A model generated the notes under the pieces. It did no database searches. It was not told the origin of the DNA and saw nothing but the letters and a program-made list of their open reading frames with translations. Below, in pieces: positions 35,837-45,872 of a stretch of 64,000 nucleotides of DNA. Made by a program: the position numbers and the translations under genes. The DNA is from Pseudoalteromonas sp. DL-6 (lineage in GTDB: Bacteria; Pseudomonadota; Gammaproteobacteria; Enterobacterales; Alteromonadaceae), in assembly GCF_004328665.1 (NCBI RefSeq), contig NZ_CP019770.1, forward strand, positions 1,612,001 to 1,676,000, in the 5' to 3' direction. Positions within the stretch are counted from its first letter, which is position 1; every line of letters begins with the position of its first letter.

Positions 35837-37138
35837 ATGAACATAAAACACACAATAGACCTTGATTTTGACCGAAATCACATTTGGCACCCTTATACAT
35901 CAATGACTCAGCCGATTCCGGTTTACCCTGTTACACATGCCAATCACAACCTTATCTACTTAGAAACAGGTGAAAAACTCATCGATGGTATGGCCTCTTG
36001 GTGGAGCGCAATACATGGCTACAATCATCCCGTTTTAAATCATGCGATGACAGAGCAAATCAATAAAATGAGCCATGTAATGTTTGGCGGCATTACCCAT
36101 TACAGCGCAGTGGAGCTTTGTAAAAAGCTAGTAGCAATAACGCCTGATAATTTAAATAAAGTATTTTTAGCCGACAGTGGCTCGGTAAGTGTTGAAGTCG
36201 CGATTAAAATGGCACTACAGTATTGGTTAAGCCAAGGTATAAGTACTAAACAAAAGTTAATGACTCCGTTTAAGGGCTATCATGGCGATACTTTTGCAGC
36301 CATGAGTGTGTGCGATCCGGTTAATTCTATGCATAGCTTGTACTCTGGCTTTTTACCTGAGCATGTATTTGTACCTGCACCTGTTAGCCAATTTAATGAC
36401 GAGTTTAATCAAGCCGAGTCGGATGAACTAGAACACTATTTTTTAAATCACCACCAGCACGTTGCCGCCTTTATTATTGAACCCATAGTACAAAACGCAG
36501 GAGGAATGAACTTTTATCACCCTGATTATTTAGCCTGTGTGCGCAAGTTATGTACTCAATACAATGTACTGCTCATTTGCGATGAAATTGCCACGGGCTT
36601 TGGCCGTACCGGTAAAATGTTTGCTGTAGAGCACGCCAATGTACAACCAGATATACTTTGCATTGGCAAGGCACTTACCGGTGGCAGCATGACTTTATCA
36701 GCCACGTTAACGACCGACAAAATAGCAATAGGCATTAGCGAAGGTGAAGCCGGTGTTTTGATGCACGGACCTACATTTATGGGCAATCCACTCGCCTGCG
36801 CCGTAGCATGTGCCAGTATAGACTTGTTGCTGGGGCAAAATTGGCAACAGCGAATTAGTGAAATAAACCAAGCGTTACAGCAATTACATCAGTGTAACTC
36901 ACTTACTGATGTAGCGAATGTTCGCACTTTAGGTGCAATTGGCGTGGTAGAGCTGACAGATGAGGCAGGCATAGTAGATGTAGCTAAAATTCAGGCTTAT
37001 TTTGTTAGCCAAGGGGTTTGGATACGACCCTTTGGTAAACTAATTTACCTAATGCCACCGTATATAAATGACGATACCAGTATAAAACACCTTTGTGATG
37101 CAATATATAACGCCATAAAGGGTAAACATTACGTATAG
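35837..37138 (+). CDS. bioA: Adenosylmethionine-8-amino-7-oxononanoate aminotransferase
   Basis: Transfers the amino group of SAM to KAPA to make DAPA. A 433-residue class III aminotransferase: IWHPYTSMTQPIPVYPV near the N-terminus is BioA-specific, MASWWSAIHGYNHP follows, CDEIATGFGRTG contains the PLP aspartate, and the PLP lysine is in CIGKALTGGSMTLSA. No strong ribosome site is visible because the BirA operator abuts the ATG. Confidence 0.95.
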   Translation: MNIKHTIDLDFDRNHIWHPYTSMTQPIPVYPVTHANHNLIYLETGEKLIDGMASWWSAIHGYNHPVLNHAMTEQINKMSHVMFGGITHYSAVELCKKLVAITPDNLNKVFLADSGSVSVEVAIKMALQYWLSQGISTKQKLMTPFKGYHGDTFAAMSVCDPVNSMHSLYSGFLPEHVFVPAPVSQFNDEFNQAESDELEHYFLNHHQHVAAFIIEPIVQNAGGMNFYHPDYLACVRKLCTQYNVLLICDEIATGFGRTGKMFAVEHANVQPDILCIGKALTGGSMTLSATLTTDKIAIGISEGEAGVLMHGPTFMGNPLACAVACASIDLLLGQNWQQRISEINQALQQLHQCNSLTDVANVRTLGAIGVVELTDEAGIVDVAKIQAYFVSQGVWIRPFGKLIYLMPPYINDDTSIKHLCDAIYNAIKGKHYV

Positions 37139-37272
37139 ATGGTTAATTATTTTAGCCACGACAGTTAAAATTTAATTGATACTACTGTTTAGTTATTATT
37201 CCTCTGTAAAGTTTAGTAAATTTAGTCCTTTGGCTTGATTTAGTATGTTGATCTGAGGGTTTTTTAGGGATA

Positions 37273-37287
37273 TGATAATGACTATCA
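37273..37287 (+). promoter_or_regulatory. Fur box
   Basis: TGATAATGACTATCA matches the 7-1-7 Fur consensus TGATAATNATTATCA at 14 of 15 positions. It lies about 30-45 bases before the first gene of a ferric iron ABC operon, so iron repression of that operon is a strong inference. Confidence 0.85.
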
Positions 37288-37317
37288 TTTACAATAACAT
37301 TTATGGACTCACTTGCT

Positions 37318-38130
37318 ATGAAAATATTACTTAAGCCTGCCAAGACATTAAGTGCAACTTTTTTACTCGCCTCTGCGATTTTTGCACAACCGGCACTTGC
37401 TAATGGCCCAATTGGTGAGCATGTTAATCACCTTCAAGCTAATTTAAAAACCTACAACGAAGACGTTGAGTGGATGGTTTCAAAGGTTGATACCCTAGTA
37501 AGCCATTACGAGAAAAAAGGCGCTAAAGCAGTTAACACTGATGACTTAATTGAGTACTGGGAATCGGTTAAATTTCACAGTGCCATAGAAACAAATTATG
37601 TCCCTGTGTATGCCTCTATTTGGCAAGGTTTGTATGGCATAAAAATGGCTATTGATAACAAAAAGCCAGCCTCAGAAGTACGTTTGCAGCAACAAGCAAT
37701 GAACAATGCTTTATGGCAAGGCCTAGGCGCAGTTAAGCTTGCGGCTCAGTTTCAACAAAAAGGGTTATTAAAAAGCGTTAAAGCCACAGCAACAAAAGAA
37801 ATGACGCAAAGCGCGACCATTGATGAAATTAAACACAAATTAGACCGAGTGGTCGCTAAATACGCAGAGCGTTTAAGCGATGAAGCAACCAGCATAGTTC
37901 ACGATACATACCTGCACTTATTTGAAGGCGTTGAAGGCAAACTCATTGAGCAAGACGCTAACTTAGTAGAAGTTCTTGAAAAAGACTTTAACGTAACCCT
38001 ACCGCAAGCTATTTCAGCTAATAAAACAGTAGACCAAGTACGTGACGTAGTTGTTGATATGCAAACTAAGTTAACTCGTGCACAAACGCTAATTGAAAAA
38101 GCTGAAAAATCACGTAAGGATGTATTTTAA
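37318..38130 (+). CDS. Uncharacterised helical periplasmic protein, first gene of the iron uptake operon
   Basis: About 270 residues with a signal peptide (MKILLKPAKTLSATFLLASA, cleavage near ALA). The mature protein is predicted all-helical, without cysteines, and contains a segment with possible metal ligands (LIEYWESVKFHSAIETNYVPVYASIW). I do not recognise the family. It directly follows a Fur box and touches the gene for a ferric iron-binding protein, so a role in periplasmic iron handling is likely by context only. An ATG at 37303 is an alternative start; 37318 gives a cleaner basic signal-peptide N-terminus. Confidence 0.75.
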   Translation: MKILLKPAKTLSATFLLASAIFAQPALANGPIGEHVNHLQANLKTYNEDVEWMVSKVDTLVSHYEKKGAKAVNTDDLIEYWESVKFHSAIETNYVPVYASIWQGLYGIKMAIDNKKPASEVRLQQQAMNNALWQGLGAVKLAAQFQQKGLLKSVKATATKEMTQSATIDEIKHKLDRVVAKYAERLSDEATSIVHDTYLHLFEGVEGKLIEQDANLVEVLEKDFNVTLPQAISANKTVDQVRDVVVDMQTKLTRAQTLIEKAEKSRKDVF

Positions 38131-39177
38131 GTGAAACGCAGAACCTTTATTCAAGGCTTAGCTGCGTTAGGGGTAGCGGGTGCTTTGCCGCTATCGCTTT
38201 CACGCGCTTTTGCTGCTGATATTGCTATTGCAAACCCCGTGTCTGTTGATACATTGCCTAAATTAAAAGGTGCATTGACCCTTTATTTAGGCCGTGGTGA
38301 AGGTGGCTTATACGAAAACGTTTTACAAGCCATTCAAAAAAAGAACCCGGATTTAGACCTTGCTATTCGACGCGGCCCAACTGCAGCTTTGGCTAATACG
38401 ATTGTTGCCGAAGCTAAAGCAGGTGTTAAACGTGCTGACTTATTTTGGGCTGTAGACTCGGGCGCTATTGGTTTAGTAACCGATGCAGGGCTTGCTAAAC
38501 CTATGCCTAGTGATTTATCTGCACAACTACAACCACAGTTTAGATATGATGAGTGGGCACCTGTAACTGGTCGTATACGTACTTTGCCATTTAATACTGA
38601 GCGTTTAACCAAAGAGCAAATTCCAACAAGCATTATGGAAATAGCCGACAGTGATTTAAGTATTGGTTGGGCACCCGCTTATGCTTCTTTTCAATCGTTT
38701 GTTACCGCTATGCGAATTTTAGAAGGCGATGATAAAACTGCTAAATGGCTTAAAAAAGTGCAAAAACGCTCAAAAACTTACGCTGGCGAACTCGGTGTAG
38801 TAATGGGCGTTGAACGTGGTGAAGTAGATATTGGTTTTGCTAATCACTACTACACGTTACGTTTGAAGTCTGGTAAGCCCGACGCTAAACTCGATCTTGC
38901 ATTTACAGAGCAAGATGCCGGTTGTTTAGTGAATGCCTCCGGTATTTTATCGCTATCTGACGACCCACTAGCAACTAACTTTATGCGCTATTTACTCAGC
39001 GTTGAAGTACAGAGTTATTTAGCGAGCGAAGCGTATGAAATTCCGCTAGTAAATGACATAAAGCAACCTGATGGCTTGCCTAAATTAACCAGTATTTCGC
39101 CACCTAAAATAGACTTAACCCAGTTGGCTGACTTACGTCCAACTATTGACTTAATGCGCAGCAGCGGCGTTTTATAA
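38131..39177 (+). CDS. Ferric iron ABC transporter, periplasmic binding protein
   Basis: 348 residues of the FbpA/FutA type extracellular solute-binding family. The N-terminus carries a twin-arginine-like signal (MKRRTFIQGLAALGVAG), unlike the Sec signal of FbpA but like FutA-type proteins. Segments include GALTLYLGRGEGGLYENVL and the hinge region LPFNTERLTKEQIP. The start is GTG at 38131, directly after the preceding stop, with TAAGGA upstream. The stop overlaps the permease ATG (TAATG). Specificity for Fe3+ rests on family, Fur box and operon. Confidence 0.87.
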   Translation: MKRRTFIQGLAALGVAGALPLSLSRAFAADIAIANPVSVDTLPKLKGALTLYLGRGEGGLYENVLQAIQKKNPDLDLAIRRGPTAALANTIVAEAKAGVKRADLFWAVDSGAIGLVTDAGLAKPMPSDLSAQLQPQFRYDEWAPVTGRIRTLPFNTERLTKEQIPTSIMEIADSDLSIGWAPAYASFQSFVTAMRILEGDDKTAKWLKKVQKRSKTYAGELGVVMGVERGEVDIGFANHYYTLRLKSGKPDAKLDLAFTEQDAGCLVNASGILSLSDDPLATNFMRYLLSVEVQSYLASEAYEIPLVNDIKQPDGLPKLTSISPPKIDLTQLADLRPTIDLMRSSGVL

Positions 39178-40676
39178 TGCGAATACCACCATCTTATCCT
39201 ATGGCGCTGCTTGCAGCGCTTGTTACCCTTACTCCTATTTTTGTTTTAATAACGCTTGCCAGTGACGCAAGCTCTTTTTTTGATAGCCATAATTTAACCA
39301 TTTTAGGAAATACCCTGTCGTTAATGGGCTTAACTGTATTAGGCTCAATTTTAATTGGTGTGCCACTGGCGTTTATTAGCGCTTATGTGCAGCTGCCATT
39401 TAAAAAGTTTTGGTTAGTAGTATTTGCCGCCCCTTTAGCTATACCAAGTTATATTGGTGCATTTACGCTTTATGCTGCATTTGGCCCTGGTGGTGAAATA
39501 CATAACTTACTTGGTTTTGAAACCCCTTCTATGTATGGCTTAACTGGCGCCGCCATTGTAATGACCCTATATACCTTCCCATTTGTAATGATGACAACCC
39601 GCTCCTCCTTACTCAGTCTTGATGCCAGTATGGTCAATGCAGCTCGTACATTGGGTATGTCGATGACACAAAGCGTGTTTAAAGTTATTTTGCCCCGTGT
39701 TGTAAATGGTATTGCTGCGGGTTCGTTACTCGTTGCCTTATATACGCTATCAGACTTTGGTACACCGGCAATGATGCGTCTAGATACTTTCACTCGTGTT
39801 ATTTACGTAGAATATAACGCCTTTGAACTGAGCCGTGCGGCTATGCTGTCTATGCAGTTAATGGTGATTGTTGGTTTTTTACTAATGATTGAATCGCAAA
39901 TTAAAACTGCGTCTGAACGCCAAGGCCGGCCCCTTATTTTATTCCCAAAAAAATGGCAATTAGGCGCGATGTTTGCCACCTTTGCACCAATTTTATTACT
40001 TGCTATTGGCTTACCACTCGCAGTATTTACACTTTGGCTAATGCGTGATGGTTTTAGTTCGTTTGATTTTAGTATTGCTTGGCACTCTACTTACGCTTCA
40101 GCCATTGCAGCTATTGTTACAGTTATTGTGGCTATTCCTGTAGCGCATGCAGCATTAACTGGAAAAGCAGGTAAAGTAATGGAACGCGTTACTTACTTTG
40201 GTTTTGGTATTCCGGGGATTGTTATGGGCACAGCGCTTGTATATGGCGGCTTACAACTGCCATTTTTATATCAAACACTGGGCTTGTTGATCATTGCTTA
40301 TATGCTACGTTTTTTACCGCTTGCGGTTGGCTCTGTGCGTACCAGCACCGAGCACCTTGATCCAAGCTTAGTAAAATCAGCCCGTGTGTTAGGCGCAAGC
40401 CCACGTGAAGCTTTCACACGTATTACTTTACCACTGACTATGCGTGGTATTATTGCAGGTGCTGCTTTAGTATTTTTAGAGTCGATGCGTGAATTAGAAG
40501 CCACACTATTATTGGGTCCAACTGGTTTTGAAACCTTATCTACGTATTTATGGCGTGTTTACGAAGCCGGTTATTTTGGCCGCGCAGCAATACCTGGTTT
40601 ATTGTTGGTGGTGATTTCGGCGGCGGCTTTAGCTATTATGATGTCTGGCGAGAAACGCAACCAGTTTGAACATTAA
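39177..40676 (+). CDS. Ferric iron ABC transporter, fused permease (FbpB type)
   Basis: 499 residues with about twelve membrane helices forming two BPD_transp_1 units, each with an EAA-type loop: AARTLGMSMTQSVFKVILPRV (about 155-177) and SARVLGASPREAFTRITLPL (about 400-420). The duplicated form in one chain is usual for FbpB/SfuB. It lies between the binding protein and ATPase genes in the Fur-regulated operon. Confidence 0.92.
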   Translation: MRIPPSYPMALLAALVTLTPIFVLITLASDASSFFDSHNLTILGNTLSLMGLTVLGSILIGVPLAFISAYVQLPFKKFWLVVFAAPLAIPSYIGAFTLYAAFGPGGEIHNLLGFETPSMYGLTGAAIVMTLYTFPFVMMTTRSSLLSLDASMVNAARTLGMSMTQSVFKVILPRVVNGIAAGSLLVALYTLSDFGTPAMMRLDTFTRVIYVEYNAFELSRAAMLSMQLMVIVGFLLMIESQIKTASERQGRPLILFPKKWQLGAMFATFAPILLLAIGLPLAVFTLWLMRDGFSSFDFSIAWHSTYASAIAAIVTVIVAIPVAHAALTGKAGKVMERVTYFGFGIPGIVMGTALVYGGLQLPFLYQTLGLLIIAYMLRFLPLAVGSVRTSTEHLDPSLVKSARVLGASPREAFTRITLPLTMRGIIAGAALVFLESMRELEATLLLGPTGFETLSTYLWRVYEAGYFGRAAIPGLLLVVISAAALAIMMSGEKRNQFEH

Positions 40677-40688
40677 GGATTTATATAA

Positions 40689-41699
40689 ATGCTATCTGTA
40701 AGTCAGTTGTCTATAGATTATGGCAGTAATCGTGTTGTTAGTGACTTAAATTTCACTTTAGGTGAAAGCGAAATTTTAATGCTTGTTGGTCCAACAGGTT
40801 GTGGTAAAAGTACTATTTTACAAGCCCTAGCTGGGCTTTTACCAATTAGCGACGGCGAAATTAAAGTCGCTAAATGGACTGCTACACCAAAGCATACTGT
40901 AGCCCCTGAAAAACGCAGTGTGGGTATGGTGTTTCAAGACTTTGCGTTGTTTCCCCATTTAACGGTTGAGCAAAATGTGTGTTTTAAACTTAAAGACATC
41001 AGCCCTGCCGATCATTGGATAAAGCTACTCGGTTTAGATGCGTTTAGACATAAAAAACCAGCTACACTTTCTGGCGGACAAAAACAGCGTGTTGCATTAG
41101 CGCGCACCCTAGCCCACCAGCCAGACTTTGTATTACTTGATGAGCCACTATCAAACTTAGACGCGGCTTTAAAAGACATGCTACGTTGGGATATACGTAA
41201 TGCGCTTAAAGAAGCCGGCGTACCCGCTATTTGGGTAACGCACGATCAAGAAGAAGCACTTTCGGTGGGCGATCGCGTGGGTGTACTAAAAGGCGGAAAA
41301 ATACAGCAAATTGATAGCCCAGAGCAATGCTTTAGTGCACCCAATAATCGCTTTGTGGCACGCTTTCTAGGTGAAGCTAGTTTTATAAAAGGAACGCTGA
41401 ATAACGGCCAAGCACTAACCGATATTGGTAATGTTCCCGCTCATGGTGTTGACTGTGAAAACGGTGAGGTAGAGGTGTTACTTCGTCCAGATGATGTATT
41501 ATTAGTACAAAGCAGTGTAGGAAATAATGGCGAAGTAATTTGGGTACGCTTTGAAGGCGGCAGCAGATTATGCGCCATAAAACTAGCCTGTGGTACTGTG
41601 GTTACAAGTCGCGTGAGTCATGAAGTAGTGGTAAATCCTAGTGATAACGTACATGTATCGCTTAGTACCTCTCATCCACTGGCGGCATTTAAAAGCTAG
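40689..41699 (+). CDS. Ferric iron ABC transporter, ATP-binding protein (FbpC type)
   Basis: 336 residues: Walker A GPTGCGKST (about 34-42), Q-loop VFQDFALFPHLT, signature LSGGQKQR, Walker B FVLLDEP and the switch histidine WVTHDQEE, followed by a C-terminal TOBE-like regulatory domain starting near residue 240. It energises the permease encoded 12 bases upstream. It is the last transporter gene of the operon. Confidence 0.93.
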   Translation: MLSVSQLSIDYGSNRVVSDLNFTLGESEILMLVGPTGCGKSTILQALAGLLPISDGEIKVAKWTATPKHTVAPEKRSVGMVFQDFALFPHLTVEQNVCFKLKDISPADHWIKLLGLDAFRHKKPATLSGGQKQRVALARTLAHQPDFVLLDEPLSNLDAALKDMLRWDIRNALKEAGVPAIWVTHDQEEALSVGDRVGVLKGGKIQQIDSPEQCFSAPNNRFVARFLGEASFIKGTLNNGQALTDIGNVPAHGVDCENGEVEVLLRPDDVLLVQSSVGNNGEVIWVRFEGGSRLCAIKLACGTVVTSRVSHEVVVNPSDNVHVSLSTSHPLAAFKS

Positions 41700-41729
41700 C
41701 GCTTTATATATTCTACTTTGGAGGAAACT

Positions 41730-42359
41730 ATGAACGGACCAAATCCAAGCAATCCATCACCTATGGAAGGGTTTCCTCAAGTAGGTTATTTAAAAAACTT
41801 TATCACCTCTGCGAATATAGACGTTGGTGATTACACCTATTACGACGACCCTGACGGCCCTGAAAACTTTGAAAAAAATGTACTTTACCATTTCGATTTT
41901 ATCGGGGACCGTCTTATCATAGGTAAGTTTTGTGCGATAGCTAAAGACGTTACTTTTATAATGAATGGGGCTAATCATCAAACCTCCGGCTTTTCTACCT
42001 ATCCATTTTTTATATTTGGTAATGGCTGGGAAAAATCTGCACCTCAACAAGGTGATTTACCTTTTAAGGGAGATACTGAAATAGGTAATGATGTGTGGAT
42101 AGGTTACAACGCTACTATTATGCCTGGGGTCAAAGTTGCTGATGGTGCCATTATAGCAAGTAAATCTGTGGTAACGTCTGATGTGCCTGCCTATGGCATT
42201 GTTGGCGGTAACCCTGCAAAATTGATAAAAAAGCGTTTTGATGATGCGACTATTAATAAACTTTTAGCGATTGCATGGTGGGACTGGAGCAGTGAAAAAA
42301 TCACCGCTCATTTAGATGCCATTACACACTCTGATATAGACGTATTAGCTAAAATTTAA
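41730..42359 (+). CDS. Vat-family (xenobiotic/streptogramin A type) acetyltransferase
   Basis: 209 residues, a left-handed beta-helix hexapeptide-repeat acetyltransferase. It resembles VatA-D closely: GPNP near the start, ILYH-like VLYHFDF, IGKFCAIAKDVTFIMNGANH with the catalytic H83, YPFFIFGNGWEK, GDTEIGNDVWIGYNATIMPGV and GGNPAKLIKKRF. Vat enzymes acetylate streptogramin A, and chromosomal relatives in environmental bacteria have unknown native substrates, so resistance is possible but unproven. The ATG at 41730 has a strong GGAGG site; a TTG at 41718 is rejected. It starts 30 bases after the iron ATPase gene and may be read through from it. Confidence 0.88.
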   Translation: MNGPNPSNPSPMEGFPQVGYLKNFITSANIDVGDYTYYDDPDGPENFEKNVLYHFDFIGDRLIIGKFCAIAKDVTFIMNGANHQTSGFSTYPFFIFGNGWEKSAPQQGDLPFKGDTEIGNDVWIGYNATIMPGVKVADGAIIASKSVVTSDVPAYGIVGGNPAKLIKKRFDDATINKLLAIAWWDWSSEKITAHLDAITHSDIDVLAKI

Positions 42360-42362
42360 TAA

Positions 42363-42797
42363 TTACCACTCAAACATGTAGGCCATTTTACTAATGGTTT
42401 TTAACGGTATGTTATGGCTATTGCGTTTAGCGTATAAGTGTTGCATTGATTTATCTTTTACTTCGCCAACAATCACTTCTTTTACCTGATAGCCTAAAGC
42501 AATGGCTGCTTGTGAATAGGCAATAAATTCCCACTTTTTAATATTGGTGTTATCCACTATTACCAGTTCAATGCCTTGTGCTAAGGCATTAATAAAACGG
42601 GCCAAGTTTAAGTTATGATATTGCGATAATTTAAACTTATCAAAATGGTACTCACCCTGCTCGTTAACAAAGTAATCATCTGTTGAGCAAATAAAATATT
42701 GGCTTTCATCTGCACCGGAAAGTTCCTCGGCGAGATTTTGCGCATAATATGACTTACCACTGCCTGGTAGTCCTCGTAAAATAAAAACTTGTTTCAT
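42363..42797 (-). CDS. P-loop kinase-like ATPase (AAA_33 type)
   Basis: 144 residues with Walker A LRGLPGSGKSYYAQNLA at the N-terminus, then ICSTDDYFVNEQGEYHF and VDNTNIKKWEF, the layout of small zeta-toxin/polynucleotide-kinase-like P-loop proteins. A phosphoryl-acceptor substrate cannot be named. The ATG at 42797 has GGA upstream; an ATG at 42806 is also in frame. It is convergent with the Vat gene, with a 3-base gap. Confidence 0.8.
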   Translation of the reverse strand: MKQVFILRGLPGSGKSYYAQNLAEELSGADESQYFICSTDDYFVNEQGEYHFDKFKLSQYHNLNLARFINALAQGIELVIVDNTNIKKWEFIAYSQAAIALGYQVKEVIVGEVKDKSMQHLYAKRNSHNIPLKTISKMAYMFEW

Positions 42798-43083
42798 AGC
42801 ATCCATTTTTTATTAATACGTCAATTCGGTTTATTTACTAATAATGCCACAAATTGATGAAATTTCAGAGCAACAAATGGTAATTGTGGTTATTTAACTG
42901 TAAAAATTGGTTAAAAAAACAACGTACCACTAAAAACTTTTAAAGAGTTGCCCACAGCAGTTTTTTTATTTTACTTTACTAGGTATTATATAAGGTTCAA
43001 GTGCAGTGACCTCAAATGCTAAAAAGCATGAGTAACGCACAGTTAATTTATATAGTTAGGCAACTTATATCATTGGAGTGAAG

Positions 43084-44481
43084 ATGAGCCATTTAGCGAT
43101 TTCAGAGCTATTAAAAGGCAATGTTGCGGTAGACAGCCAAGTAACCATTAAAGGCTGGATCCGTACACGCCGCGATTCAAAAGCAGGAATATCATTTTTA
43201 GCCGTTCATGACGGTTCGTGTTTTGATCCTATTCAAGCGGTAGTTCCTAATTCACTGAATAATTATGATGAAGTTACAAGCTTAACAGCAGGCTGTTCTG
43301 TGTCGGTTACCGGTGTATTAGTACAATCAGCAGGACAAGGTCAATCTTTCGAAATTCAAGCTAACTCAGTAACTGTGTTAGGTTGGGTTGAAAACCCAGA
43401 CACCTACCCAATGTCGGCTAAACGCCACAGCATTGAGTATTTACGTGAACACGCTCACCTTCGCCCTCGCACTAATATGATTGGCGCAGTAACACGTGTA
43501 CGTAACTGTTTAGCACAAGCAATCCACCGTTTTTACCATGAGCAAGGGTTTTACTGGATCAGCACGCCTATTATTACTGCAAGTGACTGTGAAGGCGCAG
43601 GTGAGATGTTCCGCGTATCAACGCTTGATATGCAAAATCTGCCAATGACAGACAAAGGCGAGATTGATTACAGCGAAGACTTTTTTGGTAAAGAAGCCTT
43701 TTTAACGGTTTCAGGCCAACTTAATGGTGAAACGTACGCTTCAGCAATGTCAAAAATTTACACCTTTGGCCCAACGTTCCGTGCAGAAAATTCAAATACA
43801 TCTCGCCACTTAGCAGAATTTTGGATGGTAGAGCCAGAAGTTGCGTTTGCTGATTTAGAAGATATCGCAAAACTGGCTGAAAACATGCTTAAGTACGTGT
43901 TTAAAGCCGTATTGGAAGAACGCCGTGACGACATGGAATTTTTCGCATTACGTGTTGAAAAAACAGCCATTAGCCGTTTAGAAGAATTTGTTGAAAAAGA
44001 CTTTGCCCAAGTTGACTACACCGACGCTGTAGAGATTTTAAAAGCGTGTGGCAAGAAATTTGAGTACGACGTTGAATGGGGTGTAGATTTACAGTCTGAG
44101 CACGAACGCTACCTAGCTGAAGAACACTTTAAAGCACCGGTTGTTATTAAAAACTACCCGCGTGATATTAAAGCATTCTACATGCGTCAAAATGAAGACG
44201 GCAAAACTGTTGCAGCTATGGACGTAGTTGCACCAGGTATTGGTGAGATCATTGGTGGTTCACAACGTGAAGAGCGTCTTGATGTATTAGATGCACGCCT
44301 TGAAGAGATGGGCTTAAACAAAGAAGACTACAGCTGGTACCGCGACCTACGTAAATACGGTAGTGTGCCACACTCTGGCTTTGGTTTAGGTTTTGAGCGT
44401 TTAGTTGCTTATGTTACCGGTATGGGTAACGTACGTGATGTTATTGCCTTCCCACGTACTAAAGGCAGCGCAACGTACTAA
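43084..44481 (+). CDS. asnS: Asparaginyl-tRNA synthetase
   Basis: A class IIb synthetase of 465 residues. The N-terminal OB-fold anticodon-binding domain starts [19 protein letters not shown]. Class II motif 2 is [25 protein letters not shown] and motif 3 is [27 protein letters not shown]. Length matches E. coli AsnS (466). ATG at 43084 with GGAG upstream is preferred to the GTG at 43078. A strong terminator follows. Confidence 0.97.
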   Translation: MSHLAISELLKGNVAVDSQVTIKGWIRTRRDSKAGISFLAVHDGSCFDPIQAVVPNSLNNYDEVTSLTAGCSVSVTGVLVQSAGQGQSFEIQANSVTVLGWVENPDTYPMSAKRHSIEYLREHAHLRPRTNMIGAVTRVRNCLAQAIHRFYHEQGFYWISTPIITASDCEGAGEMFRVSTLDMQNLPMTDKGEIDYSEDFFGKEAFLTVSGQLNGETYASAMSKIYTFGPTFRAENSNTSRHLAEFWMVEPEVAFADLEDIAKLAENMLKYVFKAVLEERRDDMEFFALRVEKTAISRLEEFVEKDFAQVDYTDAVEILKACGKKFEYDVEWGVDLQSEHERYLAEEHFKAPVVIKNYPRDIKAFYMRQNEDGKTVAAMDVVAPGIGEIIGGSQREERLDVLDARLEEMGLNKEDYSWYRDLRKYGSVPHSGFGLGFERLVAYVTGMGNVRDVIAFPRTKGSATY

Positions 44482-44504
44482 GCTAAGCTTTGTAACGTTA
44501 AATA

Positions 44505-44532
44505 AAAAAACCAACCCGCGGGTTGGTTTTTT
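44505..44532. terminator. Bidirectional terminator between asnS and the NagX-like gene
   Basis: A perfect palindrome CCAACCCG/CGGGTTGG flanked by A and T runs of six or more on each side. Confidence 0.9.
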
Positions 44533-44607
44533 ATTGTCTGATATATTAATGTGCATAAATACTTGAACAATTAGCCTCCCGCTTAGGGAAGCAAATTGTT
44601 ATAAATA

Positions 44608-45687
44608 CTAAATCTTTATAAATATTTTTCGTTTATAAAGCATATTCGAAATTACCCAAAAGCCAATAACATGCAATAAAGCAAAGGTGAACGATGCCAA
44701 TTTAGCGCTCATAACCAAGGCGAGTTGCTGATACATCCAATCCCCCAAGTTTAGCTCGCCAATATTAATCAGTGAATAGCTCAGTACCCACACAGCCGAT
44801 AATACATATATAAACAGTGGGTTTGACCCATACACAATTAATGGATTAACAAGGCGCTCAGGTTTAACAATGTCGCAAAGCCAAACAAAAAATGCCAACA
44901 CAATACAAGCAATCCCGGATGTGTAAATAACAAAGCTACTAGTCCAAAGCGATTTATTAATTGGCATCACCATTGAGGTTAATTGCCCAATAACAACTGC
45001 AACTACACCAATAACTAACAGCCGTTTAATACTTGCCCACTGGCAACTTGTGCTCGTTAACAGGCGCGTTACTTCAAAACCAAATAAGACACTCACCACA
45101 GCGGGTAACGTACTGATCAGCCCTTCTGGATCAAATGCGAGCCCTTTGCCTTGCCATAAATGCGACTCACCTAGTACGGCAATATCAACCGCTCTAACTA
45201 GGTTATGTTCGAGTGTATAAGCGTTTTCAGCGCCAACGCTTAACAGTAATAACCAATAAGCAACTAAGATAATAACCGATAGCGTTAACACCCCTCGCCT
45301 ATTTAAAAACAACACACAGATAGACGCTAAAATATAGGCTATCCCTATACGTTGCAGTACACCTAATATTCTCAAGTTTTCAATATTGGTAGTAAAGGGA
45401 TAAATATTTAAAGCTAGACCAATGGCAAATATAATTGCTCCACGTTTAACTAGTCTTAATACTTGGCTAGCACTGGCTGCACTGTTAGTTTTTTTGAACG
45501 AAAAAAACATCGCAGAGCCAATAATAAACATAAAAAACGGAAAAATTACATCCGTAGGGGTACAACCATGCCAATCTGCATGAAGTAAAGGGGCATACAC
45601 ATGGGACCACGATCCCGGAGTGTTTACCAGTATCATTAACGCTATGGTTAGCCCACGCATAGCATCAAGTGCTTTATATCTTGTCAT
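44608..45687 (-). CDS. NagX-like membrane protein (heparan-alpha-glucosaminide acetyltransferase-like, DUF5009)
   Basis: 359 residues with about ten membrane helices. The N-terminus RYKALDAMRGLTIALMILVNTPGS and the segment DWHGCTPTDVIFPFFMFIIGSAMFFS are diagnostic of the family that includes NagX of chitin/GlcNAc utilisation clusters. It is thought to act as a transmembrane acetyltransferase or sugar-handling protein, but the reaction is unproven in bacteria. No nag or chitin genes are nearby, so the sugar link is not supported by context. Confidence 0.85.
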   Translation of the reverse strand: MTRYKALDAMRGLTIALMILVNTPGSWSHVYAPLLHADWHGCTPTDVIFPFFMFIIGSAMFFSFKKTNSAASASQVLRLVKRGAIIFAIGLALNIYPFTTNIENLRILGVLQRIGIAYILASICVLFLNRRGVLTLSVIILVAYWLLLLSVGAENAYTLEHNLVRAVDIAVLGESHLWQGKGLAFDPEGLISTLPAVVSVLFGFEVTRLLTSTSCQWASIKRLLVIGVVAVVIGQLTSMVMPINKSLWTSSFVIYTSGIACIVLAFFVWLCDIVKPERLVNPLIVYGSNPLFIYVLSAVWVLSYSLINIGELNLGDWMYQQLALVMSAKLASFTFALLHVIGFWVISNMLYKRKIFIKI

Positions 45688-45793
45688 TTTGGCTCCTATT
45701 TAATAATTTGTATTTCTACAAATGACAACGCTGTCACTTTGTAGTAAAAAAACTTAAATCGCAAGTAATTTAGATAAGTGGAGTTGTTGAATT

Positions 45794-45830
45794 AAAAAAG
45801 CCGCAGAATCAATAATGAAACGGCGGCTTT
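45794..45830 (-). terminator. Rho-independent terminator after etfBA
   Basis: AAAGCCGC/GCGGCTTT stem with an 18-base loop, followed on the minus strand by TTTTTT. It lies 43 bases after the etfA stop. Confidence 0.8.
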
Positions 45831-45872
45831 AAATCAGAATTTGTTACTTTAGGAGCGGTTTATTGCTGTCCT

